From positions 1 to 58,047 of IMG/VR virus record IMGVR_UViG_3300034071_002803: 58,047 bases of DNA; one strand, 5' to 3'. The stretch is from a virus. A program made the translations under genes and the position numbers. Below, piece after piece: positions 30,315-40,787 of this stretch. Position 1 is the first letter of the stretch, and each line of letters opens with the position of its first letter. The notes below the pieces were generated by a model. It did not search any database, was not told the origin of the DNA, and worked only from the letters and a program-made list of their open reading frames with translations.

Positions 30315-33300
30315 AAATACCGAACAGCTAAAAATACAGGTACAGGTTACTGGTGCAGACCAGGCTGCGCAGCAGCTTAACGCACTAAGCCTTGCCGCAC
30401 GCGATTTCGGTAGAAAGCTTGGCGGATTCAACACTGGGGCGACATCGTTCCAGGCTAACATGCAGGGAATCGAGCAGTCGTCTGCTCGCGCATCACGGGC
30501 AGCCCAACAGCTTGGTGGCGTTCTCGGGACGCTTGGTGACCAGTTCCGGCTTGCGGCAGCAATCACATTTACGCAAGCAATCGGTTCACAGCTTGCATCT
30601 GGGCTTGGTGTTATTCGCTCTGGAATCATCAGCTTCAACGCCATCCTGGAAACAGCACAGGTCGGACTTGGAACTCTTATTAGGAATCGAGCTGAGCTTG
30701 ATGCCTATGCTGCAGCAAACATTGAAATTGCTAGGACAAGCGCGGATGCCGCCGAGGCGGAGAAAATTCGCGCAAAAACAACAAAAGAATATGCGGTAAG
30801 CCAGCAAGAAGCTAACAACATGGCCCAGCAGCAAGTTGAGCTGCTTCGCCAGTTTGCAAACGTAACTCCGTTCTACTTTACTGGTCTAACCAAGACCGCA
30901 GTCATGATGCAGGCATTCGGCTTCCGCATGGAAGAAATCCTGCAGAAAGACTCAATGGGCAATTTCCAGGGCGCACTTGTTGCGATTGGAGATGCTGTAG
31001 CGGCGCTTGGCGGTGGCGACGAAACAATTACAAGAATCGCCTACGCACTTGGGCAAATGAAGTCGGCTGGTCGCGTATACCAAAACGACATGATGCAGCT
31101 GGCGAACGCTGGTATTGCTGGATATCAAATCCTCGGCAAGGCGCTCATGGACGACCTAGAAAAGGCTGGTCAGACAAGTAGCGCGCTTTACAAGAGTCTT
31201 GTTGAGAATCCAGTGGAAGTAATTCGCGACCTTGCAAAGAGGGGCAAGCTAAGCGGAGAGGCAGCTGCAGAGGCAATTCTTGCTGGCTTGAATGAGCGCT
31301 ATGGCGGGGGCATGAAGCGCTTCCAGAAGACATTCCAAGCCTCGCTGTCAACATTGAGCGACACAACTCAATCACTTGTTGCCGTTGCGTTCAAGCCACT
31401 CTTCTACTATGTAAGAGACTCGATGGTAAATCTTGCCATGGAGCTCCAGAAGCCACAGGTCATGGAGGCTGCAAAGCAGTTTATGACCATGGCAGACGCA
31501 TTGGTTGGCATACTAAAAATGCTTGCGCCAATCATCAAAGAGGTTGCCCTTGCTATTTCTGGAAGGCTAAATGTAGCAATCCTTAACCTTAACCTTGACT
31601 CAATGACTGGCAAGGCAAACCAGCTGCTTTCGTTTATAAAGATACTTGGCGCGTCACTGCAAACAGTTGTTGAGTTCCTTGGAAGTAAGTTTGGACAAAG
31701 CATCACAATGGCTGGTGCTGGAATTGCGCTGTTCCTGAAGTTCCTATCTGCAAACCCAGTTATCAACTTTATTGTTGGCGTTGCATCCGCAATCGGTATT
31801 TTGCGCAAGGCCTACGACGAAAACCTATTTGGTCTTCGCGATACGCTCATGCCGCTTATCGACATGCTTACAAACCAAAGCGCAGAGCTTGGCAAAAACA
31901 TTCAAATCCTTGCCCAGGCATTCCTTACTGCATTCTCTGAAACAATTGTTAATGTTGTTGTAACGCTTGGAAATGCTCTTGGTGGTCTGTTTAACATCTT
32001 GAGCGGTATAGCAAAGATTTTCGCCCCTTCGAGCACGGCAGCTGAGGCATTCGGCAAGGTTCTCGGCACAATCGTTGCCCTCATGATCACTAAGAAGATT
32101 GTTATTGATGGATTTGCCGCAAGCCTTTCTAGGGCTGCCTTGGCTGCAAGAAGCCTTGGGGCTGGCGCCGGTCAGGGTCTTGTTTCGCAGCTTGGTGGAT
32201 ACTTCAACATCCAAAGACCAAAGGACCTGATCAACCCGCAGGCAATGACAAAGGCTCAGGCAAAGCAGTACATTGCCATGAGCCCGCAGCAGCAAGCCCG
32301 AGTCCGATCACTCAACGATTCATACCGTGCGCTTAACGGAACGCTTGGAAAGACAGTAAGCGCACTTGGCGGGGTTGGCGCCGGAATGCTTGGGCTTGGC
32401 GTCGCAATCTCTATGGTCAACCCGCAAATGGGCGGAATGGTAATTGCCATTGGCGCGGTCTTGACAATAATCCCAATGATTGTTCAAGGGCTTGTTGCGC
32501 TTCGAGCCGCTATCGCTGCGTCTGGGGCAAGCCTCACTGCATTCCTTGCAACGCCAGCAGGTCTTGCGCTTATTGCAATTGGCGCCCTTACGGCTGGTGT
32601 TGCAATCTTTGCAATGTCGCAAAGGGATGCAACTGAGCAAACTAGAAACCTTAACGAGCAGCTAGAGAATCAATATAAGGCTGCCGGAGAGCTCGTAAAG
32701 ACCTATGACGCTCTTACCGAAACCGCATATAGGTTCATGTTTTACACGAACCCAACAGATCTATGGGACATTTCTGCAGTTCGCGCCTTTAATGATGCAC
32801 TTCCGCTTAATAGCATGGAGCGCATTAACGAGGAGTTCTCGCACTTTATTAGTGAAATTGAGGGCATTAGCTGGACGCAGGGAATTAAGGATGCATTTGT
32901 TGGCTGGGGTGAAGACATTGGTCTTGCTCTTCAGAACCTATCCGCAATGGGGACTGAGCTACAGACTGCAATAACACTTCAAGAGCAGCTAAACGACGAT
33001 GTTGAGCAATTTGCAAGACTGCAAGAGCTGCAAAAGCTCATGCTTGCAACTGGGATGTCTGCCGATCAAATCTTGCCGCTTGGCATTGAGGAGATTAGAA
33101 AGCTTGTTGCCGCTGCAAACCCAGATCTTGACAGCAATCAGTGGCTTGAAATTGCAAGAAAGATTGACTCACTTAACGATAGTCTTTCTGAAAATGAGAT
33201 GGCGTGGCTTCGTGCCTCTATTGCGGTTGATCCATATCTTAAGAATATTGCCGAGCTGGTTGGATTGGATGTTCAATCGTCTATTGACTATCTGACATCT

Positions 33301-34917
33301 GTTGCAAAGCTCAACCAAAGGATTGCAGATCTTTATGACCAGCAGCAGCAGGATTTGGCTCAAGCTGCATATGAAAGAAAGCTAAAGCTTCTTACTGCTG
33401 CACTTGACGAAGCCACAGACGCTGCAGATCAGGCAAGAAGGGCCTTTGAAAAGCTATTTGATCAATTCAAGTTCTTCTATGACCAGCTTGTCATGCAGCT
33501 GCAAATGGTCCTGCAGGACAAGTTTGCTGCGCAGGTAGAAGCTCTAAAAAAGCAGGCTGAAGAGGCAATCCGCGCCATCCAGGTCCTTAATGAAGGGAAC
33601 CTGACAACCGTTGGCGCGCTAAGGGATCAGCTTGCGGTCATGAAGGAAATAATTGATGACCGGGAGCGAATGAACCAACTTCAAGAGGCGTCTCTTGCAA
33701 TGGAGCGCGCACAGCTTGGTCTTTACGACGCAAGCAAGGACCCATTTGAGGCAGCTATTGCAATTCGAGAAGCCGCCGCAAACAAGCAGAAGGCGCAAGA
33801 GCAATACACCATTGCAACCATGGAGGACACACTCCAGGGGGCTGAGGCGCAAATTGCTGCAATACAGGCGAAATACGACACCCTGCTCAAGCAGCTCCAG
33901 AATGATCAAGCCCTTTTGTCGAATCAGTTTAACAGCTATTTCTCTGACTATCTTGACTTTATCCAGGCGATTGCCGACGGAGAGCTGACGGTAAAGGAGG
34001 CAAATGCCAAATTCCTTGAACGATACGGCGTTGCCAATGTCTTTGGAAAAACCGAAGCAGAAAAGGCACTCGGCTGGGACAACCTCCTTGCGGGGGCAAG
34101 CAAGCTATTTGGAATTGATATTGGTCAACTTACAAGCCTTGAGCAAAATCTAAATAACTTTGGCAGCAACTTTGGCAATGCGTTCAAAGATAACGCGATT
34201 GGCCTCGCAAACTGGCTAAGGACTAAGTGGCCCGGCTTGATGAAGGCGGCGATAACCGCTGCGGCAACATCAATTGAGGTTGAGACGGCTCAGGCCGCTC
34301 TGAATGCCCTTAAGCCGCCGACGCCAAAGAAGGCTGGCCCAACCGAGCTAGACGAGTATCAGCAATCTATCATTGTTAAAAACTGGAACGACTCGATGAT
34401 CGGCATGATTTCGCAGCTCAGGGACAAGCTTACCAAGCTGGGTAAAAATGGCGGTCTTTACTACTCCCAGATGATGGGTTATTTGACCAATACATTTAAG
34501 CTTGCAAACGGCGCTATTAAGAGCCGACCGCAAGATGCAACAAAATTCAATCAATACATGCAGGGTATCTGGGGCACTCTAAAGGGTCAGGCGGAAACTC
34601 TTTATACAAGATTTAGCGGCGGCGTACAGCCGTGGGGTTATCGCGGCGCCAGGGCGCAAGGCGGAATGGTTGGAACTGGCGGCTCTTATCTTGTTGGCGA
34701 AAAGGGACCAGAGCTATTTATGCCATATCAGCGTGGTATGATTATCCCACACACTGTTACATCAGCGTTGATGAAGACAATCGGAACCAACAGGAGCATG
34801 GCTACTGTTATCAACATTAATAACCCAGTTGTCCGAGATGACAGGGACATCAGAAAGATGGCTGAAAGGGTCTCTGCCGCTCAGGTCAGCGTGCTTCGTT
34901 CCTACGGGAGGCGCTAA
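30307..34917 (+). CDS. tape measure protein, 1536 aa
   Basis: The start overlaps the chaperone stop. The protein is long and Ala/Gln-rich with coiled-coil stretches (ARRAFEKLFDQFKFFYDQLV) and hydrophobic helices in the middle (GGVGAGMLGLGVAISMVNP, LIAIGALTAGVAIFAM). The C-terminal GGSYLVGEKGPELFMPYQRG is a common ending of phage tape measures. It sets tail length: by the usual 0.15 nm per residue rule it predicts about 230 nm, a long siphovirus tail. No clear peptidase or lysozyme domain was seen. Confidence 0.93.
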   Translation: MAENTEQLKIQVQVTGADQAAQQLNALSLAARDFGRKLGGFNTGATSFQANMQGIEQSSARASRAAQQLGGVLGTLGDQFRLAAAITFTQAIGSQLASGLGVIRSGIISFNAILETAQVGLGTLIRNRAELDAYAAANIEIARTSADAAEAEKIRAKTTKEYAVSQQEANNMAQQQVELLRQFANVTPFYFTGLTKTAVMMQAFGFRMEEILQKDSMGNFQGALVAIGDAVAALGGGDETITRIAYALGQMKSAGRVYQNDMMQLANAGIAGYQILGKALMDDLEKAGQTSSALYKSLVENPVEVIRDLAKRGKLSGEAAAEAILAGLNERYGGGMKRFQKTFQASLSTLSDTTQSLVAVAFKPLFYYVRDSMVNLAMELQKPQVMEAAKQFMTMADALVGILKMLAPIIKEVALAISGRLNVAILNLNLDSMTGKANQLLSFIKILGASLQTVVEFLGSKFGQSITMAGAGIALFLKFLSANPVINFIVGVASAIGILRKAYDENLFGLRDTLMPLIDMLTNQSAELGKNIQILAQAFLTAFSETIVNVVVTLGNALGGLFNILSGIAKIFAPSSTAAEAFGKVLGTIVALMITKKIVIDGFAASLSRAALAARSLGAGAGQGLVSQLGGYFNIQRPKDLINPQAMTKAQAKQYIAMSPQQQARVRSLNDSYRALNGTLGKTVSALGGVGAGMLGLGVAISMVNPQMGGMVIAIGAVLTIIPMIVQGLVALRAAIAASGASLTAFLATPAGLALIAIGALTAGVAIFAMSQRDATEQTRNLNEQLENQYKAAGELVKTYDALTETAYRFMFYTNPTDLWDISAVRAFNDALPLNSMERINEEFSHFISEIEGISWTQGIKDAFVGWGEDIGLALQNLSAMGTELQTAITLQEQLNDDVEQFARLQELQKLMLATGMSADQILPLGIEEIRKLVAAANPDLDSNQWLEIARKIDSLNDSLSENEMAWLRASIAVDPYLKNIAELVGLDVQSSIDYLTSVAKLNQRIADLYDQQQQDLAQAAYERKLKLLTAALDEATDAADQARRAFEKLFDQFKFFYDQLVMQLQMVLQDKFAAQVEALKKQAEEAIRAIQVLNEGNLTTVGALRDQLAVMKEIIDDRERMNQLQEASLAMERAQLGLYDASKDPFEAAIAIREAAANKQKAQEQYTIATMEDTLQGAEAQIAAIQAKYDTLLKQLQNDQALLSNQFNSYFSDYLDFIQAIADGELTVKEANAKFLERYGVANVFGKTEAEKALGWDNLLAGASKLFGIDIGQLTSLEQNLNNFGSNFGNAFKDNAIGLANWLRTKWPGLMKAAITAAATSIEVETAQAALNALKPPTPKKAGPTELDEYQQSIIVKNWNDSMIGMISQLRDKLTKLGKNGGLYYSQMMGYLTNTFKLANGAIKSRPQDATKFNQYMQGIWGTLKGQAETLYTRFSGGVQPWGYRGARAQGGMVGTGGSYLVGEKGPELFMPYQRGMIIPHTVTSALMKTIGTNRSMATVININNPVVRDDRDIRKMAERVSAAQVSVLRSYGRR

Positions 34918-37900
34918 ATGAATAACCAGGTTCGAGTTTACATGCAGCTGCGGGTTGACGGCGCCGATCCGCTATGGATTGATATTAGCAGCCGTTGTGA
35001 GTACGACACAATGGAGTGGGAAAAGAACGACCAGGGCACAGCCGCAATATTGCGGATTAACATGTTTACTATGCTCCCAAAGTCCACCACGCTTTGGTCT
35101 GGATATGCTGGAGCGACAAACACAGAAAAGCTCCAGGCAGCGATAAACGATGACAAGTTTATTATCCCATTCACTGACCACGCAGAAATTCAAGTCCGTG
35201 ACGCGAGCACAAGCCCGCAATCAATTCTATTTAGCGGCATTATTACAAGACATGAATCTGTCAAGGATGGCGGGTATATAGCGCACTCTATTGAGGCAGC
35301 CGACTACACGGAGCTGCTCTCAGAGTCAGTCGTTCAGTATTACTACCCACCGGTTGATAGCACAATCCAGCAGATACTTACTGCGAACGACACGGTATTC
35401 ACGGTGACCACAAAGAAGAAGACATCTAATGTTGTCACCCTGACGCTTAGCTCGCTAACAATTGATAGCCCATACAGCAGAACGCTTGAAGAAAGCGACT
35501 ATATATATGTCGCTCTTGACGATGTTAAGTTTGATGGCTACTGGAGGATCTCTGGAGTAGAGCCATCAACTAACAAGATAACCTACGCGATGAGCGGCGA
35601 CGATGTCGCGCAGTCAACGATTAGCAAGTCCGCTCGTGTACTTTCAATATTTGGCTCAACCGCAACGCCGCGAACCGATTCAAGGATAGTGAGAACATCA
35701 AGCTACATTGAAAACATAAATCCCAACTTCCTCATCAGGAAGAGGCTGTCAGACAGCTCAGTTGATCCAATTTTCTTTGGCGGCAGAACTATTCGTCAAG
35801 CAATTGACTCTATGATTAACCGCACTGGCGGGACCTACTGGATTGACTCTGGCGCACTTGATCCAGCAAGCTCGGAAACTGGCGTAATCACCATGACTAT
35901 GAACCTCCATCTTGGCGATACCAACCCAAAAAATTGGGCTGATTCTGATGACAGCGTGTTCTCTATCATGTCAAGAACCAGGGTAAATGACCTCGTAACG
36001 CTCAAGCTGGATAGCATTGCACTTGGAAGGCCGTACTCAAGGAACCTTCAGGCTGGGGATGTCGTAACCGTATTGACCGGAACGGACGACATGGACGGTT
36101 CAAAAACCATTACGGCGATAAGCTCAACCAACAACACTATTAGCTATACCTCTGCCGGGACAAATATTGCCTCCAACACGGTCTCAATAACTGGGGCAAC
36201 TTTTAACTCTGGGGCCGCAACAACGACATATACGGCAAAGCACTCATTCTCCCTTGGTCAGATTGTAACCATAACTGGAATTTCACCAAGCGGATACAAC
36301 AAAACATCTCAAGCAATTACCGCATATACGGACACAACCTTTACTGTTGGCGTGGTGAGCAGCGGGACCTACGTTTCTGGCGGAACTGCCACGCATGACG
36401 GCTACTCAATTACGGCAGTTTCTGGAACAGGTAGCTTTGCGACATATACATCATCAAACTCCCTGAAGGAAGGGGACTACATTTCCATTACTGGCGTAAC
36501 GCCGTCTGGGTACAACTCCACCCTTGTTCGTGTCTATTCAGCAAGCACGACTTCATTTGTTACAAGGAATGTAACCACTGGGTCTGCAACCGTAAGCTCG
36601 GCTAAGGCACTTGTTCTTGCCGAGGAGAACGGCGGTCAGGTAACCGTTCAGGGCATGAGCGGTATCTTTGATCGGGGTAATACCGCCGGATATTCGTTTG
36701 GAACATACACACTTGAGCCCAGCACGGGTCCTTATGGTGCGGGATACAGCGCAAAGACTCTAGCTGGTGGGAGTGGGCCGTACCTTCTTACGCTATCAGC
36801 CGCTGGATATGTACCAGTCGTAGCTGGCGAAAAGTGGTTTCATTCTGTTAGGGCTAAGTCTAGCGCCAGCCAAAAGGCTCATCTGTATGTCAATTATTAC
36901 AACAGCTCAAAGGCGCTTATCTCAACAGTCCAGCTTGCAGACCACATTGCTGGGGGCGACAACTGGGAACTTCTTTATGATGTCCATACTGTTCCTGCTG
37001 GTATTGCATACCTAGCACCAGTAGCCTATACGGACACTGGTAGCCATACCGCCTACTACACAGATTTTAAGTCCATCAAGATTACTGCTGCGTTTGGATT
37101 CCACGAATACCCATCTCCATCTGGAACAACCCGTGCAGACCGACCATCTGGAACGACGCTTGACATAGACACCTACGACTTTGAGCTCCCAGACGCCCCA
37201 AAAGAGTCTGGGGACTCCGCGAACACCCTATACCTGTACACAACGCAAACAATTAGCACAGCCGGTCAAGGCGGATTGATTGCAAAGAACACAAAAAGCA
37301 CATATACATCAGTTCAGGGTATTTGGGACGCTGGTGGAAAAATCATTGAGGCAGCCATGGCTGACGAGCGCGCCGCAACTCTTGATCTTGCCGACATCAA
37401 GGCAAGGGAGTATTTTGCTGGACTTGGTCAGACTATTGAGTCGTATACATTTGATCATGAGCAGGGCTCCCTGGAAATTGGCGCAACCGTCCCGTTCTTC
37501 TGGGAGACGAATGGTGTCGCCAAGGCGCTAATTGTCAGGTCGCAGAAGGGGTATTTGATTGGTCAAGATGTTTATTACAATGTCCAGCTTGGCGGAGACC
37601 CGAAGTTCCAAAAGAACTCTATCTACCTCATTGATCGTCAGATTCTCCAGTCCACTGACGAGACGGCAACAACGAACCCAAGCACTGACCCTGGCGTAAC
37701 GGACCCAGGAGAAGGCGGGAAGAGCGGAAACCTTGAGGTGCCAACTGATGTAGTTGCCGTCCTTAAGCCCGGAGCTTCAATAGAGGTCACATGGGCATAC
37801 TCAGATGAAATCATTTCCTTTACAAACTTTGGCGGATTTAGGGTTCGATGGAAGAGTAAGAACGACCCTGCGATAGGTGGAACCGTAATAGAAGACGTCA

Positions 37901-39267
37901 ATTGGTCTTACATCACAGGGGCTGGGATCTCCTCGACATACGCGACTATCTTTACTCACAATGCGCTGGATAGAACAAGGTATTACCAATACCAGGTGGC
38001 AGCGATCAATGGGGATACTGGGGTGCAGACAGCATGGAGCGCATCAAGCAACTACGCACTACCTGGACCGACAACGGCCAATGCTCTTGACAGCAACACG
38101 ATTGAGATCAACAACTTTACGGCTGGCGTAAGGCCAGTTCCAATTCTCACGCAAAGCCAGGCAAACGTCGCAACAACGGCGCAGGGATATTCAATAGGCA
38201 CTATTGCTGTTATTACCACAGCAGTTTCCTATACATACAGTAGCGGAACTGCAAGCGGTACAACTGCAACAATACCTGCCGGATCAGTGTGGAAAAGATT
38301 CCAGGATACTAGCGGAACGCTTATTCAAGACTGGCAGCCAGGCGGCGGGATATCAATTACTACCGACAGCCTCGTCGCTGGAACAATTAGTGCTGGAGCG
38401 ATTGCCTCCGGCTCCCTGACGCTTTCTGGGCTTACTGGTGGTTCATACGCTATTCAATCAAGCAACTCTGGAACTAGAACATTTAGCGTTACGGCTGCTG
38501 GGGTCATGGTCGCAACGGGCGCAACCCTAAATTCCGTGATTATACAAAGCGCTGGCAACTCTGCTCCTGGAATTCAGATTAGCAAAAGTGCTGACGTTGG
38601 CGACATTACCGTACCGTCCAATCAGTCAATGAGCCTCGGTCACTGGAGCGGAACAGCATTCACTGAAAGGCTAAGAATTGACTCATCTGGGCAGATGCGT
38701 TTATATGACGGCTATTTTGCCATTGGCAGATCTTCTGATACATTTAAAGTGACTGCAGCTGGGGCAGTAACCAGCGGTGCGATTACAACCACTGCTGATT
38801 TAACCATAAAAAATGCAACTCCAGCGGTCATTTTTCAGAAAGCAGACGGGACCGTGCTTGGAAGTATTGGTCACGATGGAACAAACATTTCCATCACTGA
38901 CTCTACTGGGACAGGAATACTTTCTACTGGTCAAATTTCAGCTACATCGATAAGCACAAGCGGGGCAATAACGGCGACAGGGGCAGTGAACGGGTCTAAT
39001 ATCCCGGCGTATATAAGAACCGTGGCCGGAACCACAAGTACGACTCAGGTTAACGTAAACGCATTTCAAGATTTCACAATTGCCTATACGTCTGTAGGGT
39101 CAGTCCCAGACGTCGTTCTTGCCACTATATTTCACAGCTCATCGACAGAAAATGCTTGGCTTGCTACAGTTTGGACTAAATCTGCGACGCAAGCGGTTAT
39201 CCGTGTGTATAATGTGGACGCTGCAGCGTCGACGTCGTCAAGGCAAGCCTTGATACTCGCATCTTAG
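34918..39267 (+). CDS. large tail-tip/hub protein, 1449 aa
   Basis: The start follows the tape measure stop directly. The first 300 residues (VRVYMQLRVDGADPLWIDIS ... FSGIITRHESVKDGGYIAHSIEA) look like a baseplate hub or distal tail region. Residues about 350-570 contain repeated beta modules with TAKHSFSLGQIVTITGISPS and SLKEGDYISITGVTPS. A carbohydrate-binding-like jelly roll follows near 590-720. Residues 940-1055 are a fibronectin type III domain (LEVPTDVVAVLKPG ... YYQYQVAAINGDTG). The C-terminus is fibre-like (AAGAVTSGAITTTADLTI). It probably forms the tail tip and binds host sugars. Confidence 0.82.
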   Translation: MNNQVRVYMQLRVDGADPLWIDISSRCEYDTMEWEKNDQGTAAILRINMFTMLPKSTTLWSGYAGATNTEKLQAAINDDKFIIPFTDHAEIQVRDASTSPQSILFSGIITRHESVKDGGYIAHSIEAADYTELLSESVVQYYYPPVDSTIQQILTANDTVFTVTTKKKTSNVVTLTLSSLTIDSPYSRTLEESDYIYVALDDVKFDGYWRISGVEPSTNKITYAMSGDDVAQSTISKSARVLSIFGSTATPRTDSRIVRTSSYIENINPNFLIRKRLSDSSVDPIFFGGRTIRQAIDSMINRTGGTYWIDSGALDPASSETGVITMTMNLHLGDTNPKNWADSDDSVFSIMSRTRVNDLVTLKLDSIALGRPYSRNLQAGDVVTVLTGTDDMDGSKTITAISSTNNTISYTSAGTNIASNTVSITGATFNSGAATTTYTAKHSFSLGQIVTITGISPSGYNKTSQAITAYTDTTFTVGVVSSGTYVSGGTATHDGYSITAVSGTGSFATYTSSNSLKEGDYISITGVTPSGYNSTLVRVYSASTTSFVTRNVTTGSATVSSAKALVLAEENGGQVTVQGMSGIFDRGNTAGYSFGTYTLEPSTGPYGAGYSAKTLAGGSGPYLLTLSAAGYVPVVAGEKWFHSVRAKSSASQKAHLYVNYYNSSKALISTVQLADHIAGGDNWELLYDVHTVPAGIAYLAPVAYTDTGSHTAYYTDFKSIKITAAFGFHEYPSPSGTTRADRPSGTTLDIDTYDFELPDAPKESGDSANTLYLYTTQTISTAGQGGLIAKNTKSTYTSVQGIWDAGGKIIEAAMADERAATLDLADIKAREYFAGLGQTIESYTFDHEQGSLEIGATVPFFWETNGVAKALIVRSQKGYLIGQDVYYNVQLGGDPKFQKNSIYLIDRQILQSTDETATTNPSTDPGVTDPGEGGKSGNLEVPTDVVAVLKPGASIEVTWAYSDEIISFTNFGGFRVRWKSKNDPAIGGTVIEDVNWSYITGAGISSTYATIFTHNALDRTRYYQYQVAAINGDTGVQTAWSASSNYALPGPTTANALDSNTIEINNFTAGVRPVPILTQSQANVATTAQGYSIGTIAVITTAVSYTYSSGTASGTTATIPAGSVWKRFQDTSGTLIQDWQPGGGISITTDSLVAGTISAGAIASGSLTLSGLTGGSYAIQSSNSGTRTFSVTAAGVMVATGATLNSVIIQSAGNSAPGIQISKSADVGDITVPSNQSMSLGHWSGTAFTERLRIDSSGQMRLYDGYFAIGRSSDTFKVTAAGAVTSGAITTTADLTIKNATPAVIFQKADGTVLGSIGHDGTNISITDSTGTGILSTGQISATSISTSGAITATGAVNGSNIPAYIRTVAGTTSTTQVNVNAFQDFTIAYTSVGSVPDVVLATIFHSSSTENAWLATVWTKSATQAVIRVYNVDAAASTSSRQALILAS

Positions 39268-39288
39268 TAGAAAGGGTAAAATCAACAA

Positions 39289-39519
39289 ATGAAACTACCA
39301 GATACTTCAGGGTATAAGTACATTGCAATTTATGATCTTAATGGCGTTCTTGAGTCAATAATTGGAATGCCAGAAGACCAGATTGGCGGATACTCAACGG
39401 GTAACGACATGCTTTTTGAGGTTTTAGATTTTTACGATCAAGCAAAGACTGCTGAATTGGCGGTCGGGAAAATTGTCAGAAGGATAGGCCCGAAGCAGTA
39501 CGAGGTACAGGATATATAG
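39289..39519 (+). CDS. hypothetical small protein after tail tip
   Basis: AAAGGG precedes ATG 39289. The 76-residue soluble protein (YKYIAIYDLNGVLESIIGMP) has no recognised domain. Its position after the tail-tip gene suggests a small tail or fibre accessory protein. The 160 bases that follow continue in the same frame with a coiled-coil-like text broken by stops. Confidence 0.65.
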   Translation: MKLPDTSGYKYIAIYDLNGVLESIIGMPEDQIGGYSTGNDMLFEVLDFYDQAKTAELAVGKIVRRIGPKQYEVQDI

Positions 39520-39680
39520 CAGAATCAAATATGATGTCGCAAAGATGATGCGTTGATCCTCGACCTCGAATCCTTGGTCGCAGAACTGGAGTCCTAGGCA
39601 GAATTAAAAACCCAGACTAAAGGTTTTATACATCCTATAATGTAGTAGCCCCAAACGGGCTTATTACATAGGAGTATAAA
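39520..39680 (+). other. intergenic with -10 box and possible gene remnant
   Basis: In the frame of the preceding gene, after a TGA, the text DDALILDLESLVAELES then a TAG reads like a coiled-coil remnant. A perfect TATAAT lies at 39636-39641, with only a weak -35, and could start a lysis transcript for 39681. No gene is called here. Confidence 0.35.
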
Positions 39681-40331
39681 ATGCAATACAAGGTTAAATC
39701 GCAGCTTGATCACGAGGAAAAAGGCGGGATTCTTGACGACTGCGGCCCATCAAGCGTGGCTGCAGCTGTTTCTTGGGCGTTTAAGTACGCCCCAGGTAGG
39801 GACTTCTCTGCCGCTGACGGTATTGCCGCCAAGGCAAAGGCTACTGGCTTCGTAGAGAAGCAGGGCGTCAGCGACAACGGCTCAACTCTTGGCGACCTGA
39901 TTAAGACGGCAAGGGTGCTTGGGGCAGAGGCGCGATGGGCTAAGGACTGGGCTGATGTTGTTGCTTCCGCTAAGGCTGGGGCTGCAATTGGCGTCTGGGT
40001 CCAGCAGCCAATTGGCTATCCAGCTGGAGTAGAAATTAGCGCCTGGCATGCCAAGTGGTCTAAGTGGTGGGGGCCAGGCGGAAAGGGTCATGCAAAGAGC
40101 CCAAAGCACTACAAGGAGGGTTATGGCCACATGACCTCAGCTGGCTGGTGCGCAGATTGCGGCTGGCAGTGGGCTTGCCCAACCCGATCAGGTAAGGGAA
40201 AAGAGCAATTTGGCGTAAAGGTTACAGAAGAGCAGCTGAAGGCTATTGCTGACAGCAAGCGCATCTCTGGCAAGCATGTTGCACCAGCACATAAGCACGT
40301 AATAATTATTTCGGCACCAAAGTCGAAGTAG
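39681..40331 (+). CDS. lysis protein with C39-like cysteine peptidase domain
   Basis: TAGGAG precedes ATG 39681. The N-terminus LDDCGPSSVAAAVSWAF has the Cys-Gly-Pro-Ser opening of papain-like C39 peptidases (C21), with candidate His residues near 126 or 150. C39-type domains are common in actinophage endolysins, where they cut peptidoglycan peptides. Four cysteines with GWCADCGWQWACP may bind zinc. A C-terminal cell-wall-binding domain is not obvious. The holin-like gene follows. A head or tail peptidase role is the alternative. Confidence 0.75.
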   Translation: MQYKVKSQLDHEEKGGILDDCGPSSVAAAVSWAFKYAPGRDFSAADGIAAKAKATGFVEKQGVSDNGSTLGDLIKTARVLGAEARWAKDWADVVASAKAGAAIGVWVQQPIGYPAGVEISAWHAKWSKWWGPGGKGHAKSPKHYKEGYGHMTSAGWCADCGWQWACPTRSGKGKEQFGVKVTEEQLKAIADSKRISGKHVAPAHKHVIIISAPKSK

Positions 40332-40344
40332 ATAGGAGAACAAA

Positions 40345-40731
40345 ATGAGCGTAGTTGGTTCAAAGATTAAATGGGTTATGGACAATACTGGAATTGACGA
40401 GATGCTACTTGAGGCTGGTCGTGCCTTCTTGGCCACCAGCATTGCGGTTGCGCTTGGTCTTGGAATTCCACTTTTGGACATTAGCGGCGGAGACTTCCGC
40501 ACGGTTCTTTCAGCCGGTCTTGCCGCATGCCTCCAGGTTGTTGTTCGAGCGCTTAACCCAGAAGACGCTAAGTTTGGCGTTGGCAAGGCAAAGGCTGCGC
40601 GAGAAGAGGAGGCTTCGACCTCCCACATCACCGGGGCAGCCATTGACACCGATGGCGATGGCATACCAGATGAGCTTGCTGGCACCCTTGCAGAAGAGGA
40701 TGCAGCCGAGTTTATGAAGGAAAAAGATTAA
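40345..40731 (+). CDS. holin-like membrane protein, 128 aa
   Basis: AGGAGA precedes ATG 40345. Two hydrophobic helices are visible (AFLATSIAVALGLGIPLLDI and FRTVLSAGLAACLQVVVRAL), followed by a charged C-terminal tail (EDAAEFMKEKD) with a DTDGDGIPDE calcium-loop-like motif. Two helices plus a charged tail directly after the lysin gene suits a class II holin. A strong terminator follows. Confidence 0.75.
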   Translation: MSVVGSKIKWVMDNTGIDEMLLEAGRAFLATSIAVALGLGIPLLDISGGDFRTVLSAGLAACLQVVVRALNPEDAKFGVGKAKAAREEEASTSHITGAAIDTDGDGIPDELAGTLAEEDAAEFMKEKD

Positions 40732-40747
40732 TAGTTTAGGCAAAAGA

Positions 40748-40779
40748 AAATCCCCCCGCTTTTGCGGGGGGATTTTTTT
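40748..40779 (+). terminator. bidirectional intrinsic terminator
   Basis: AAATCCCCCCGC pairs perfectly with GCGGGGGGATTT around TTTT, and the T-run continues to 40779. It ends the rightward head-tail-lysis unit and, with its A-rich left side, could also stop the leftward gene at 40788. Confidence 0.92.
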
Positions 40780-40787
40780 ATGGTCGA

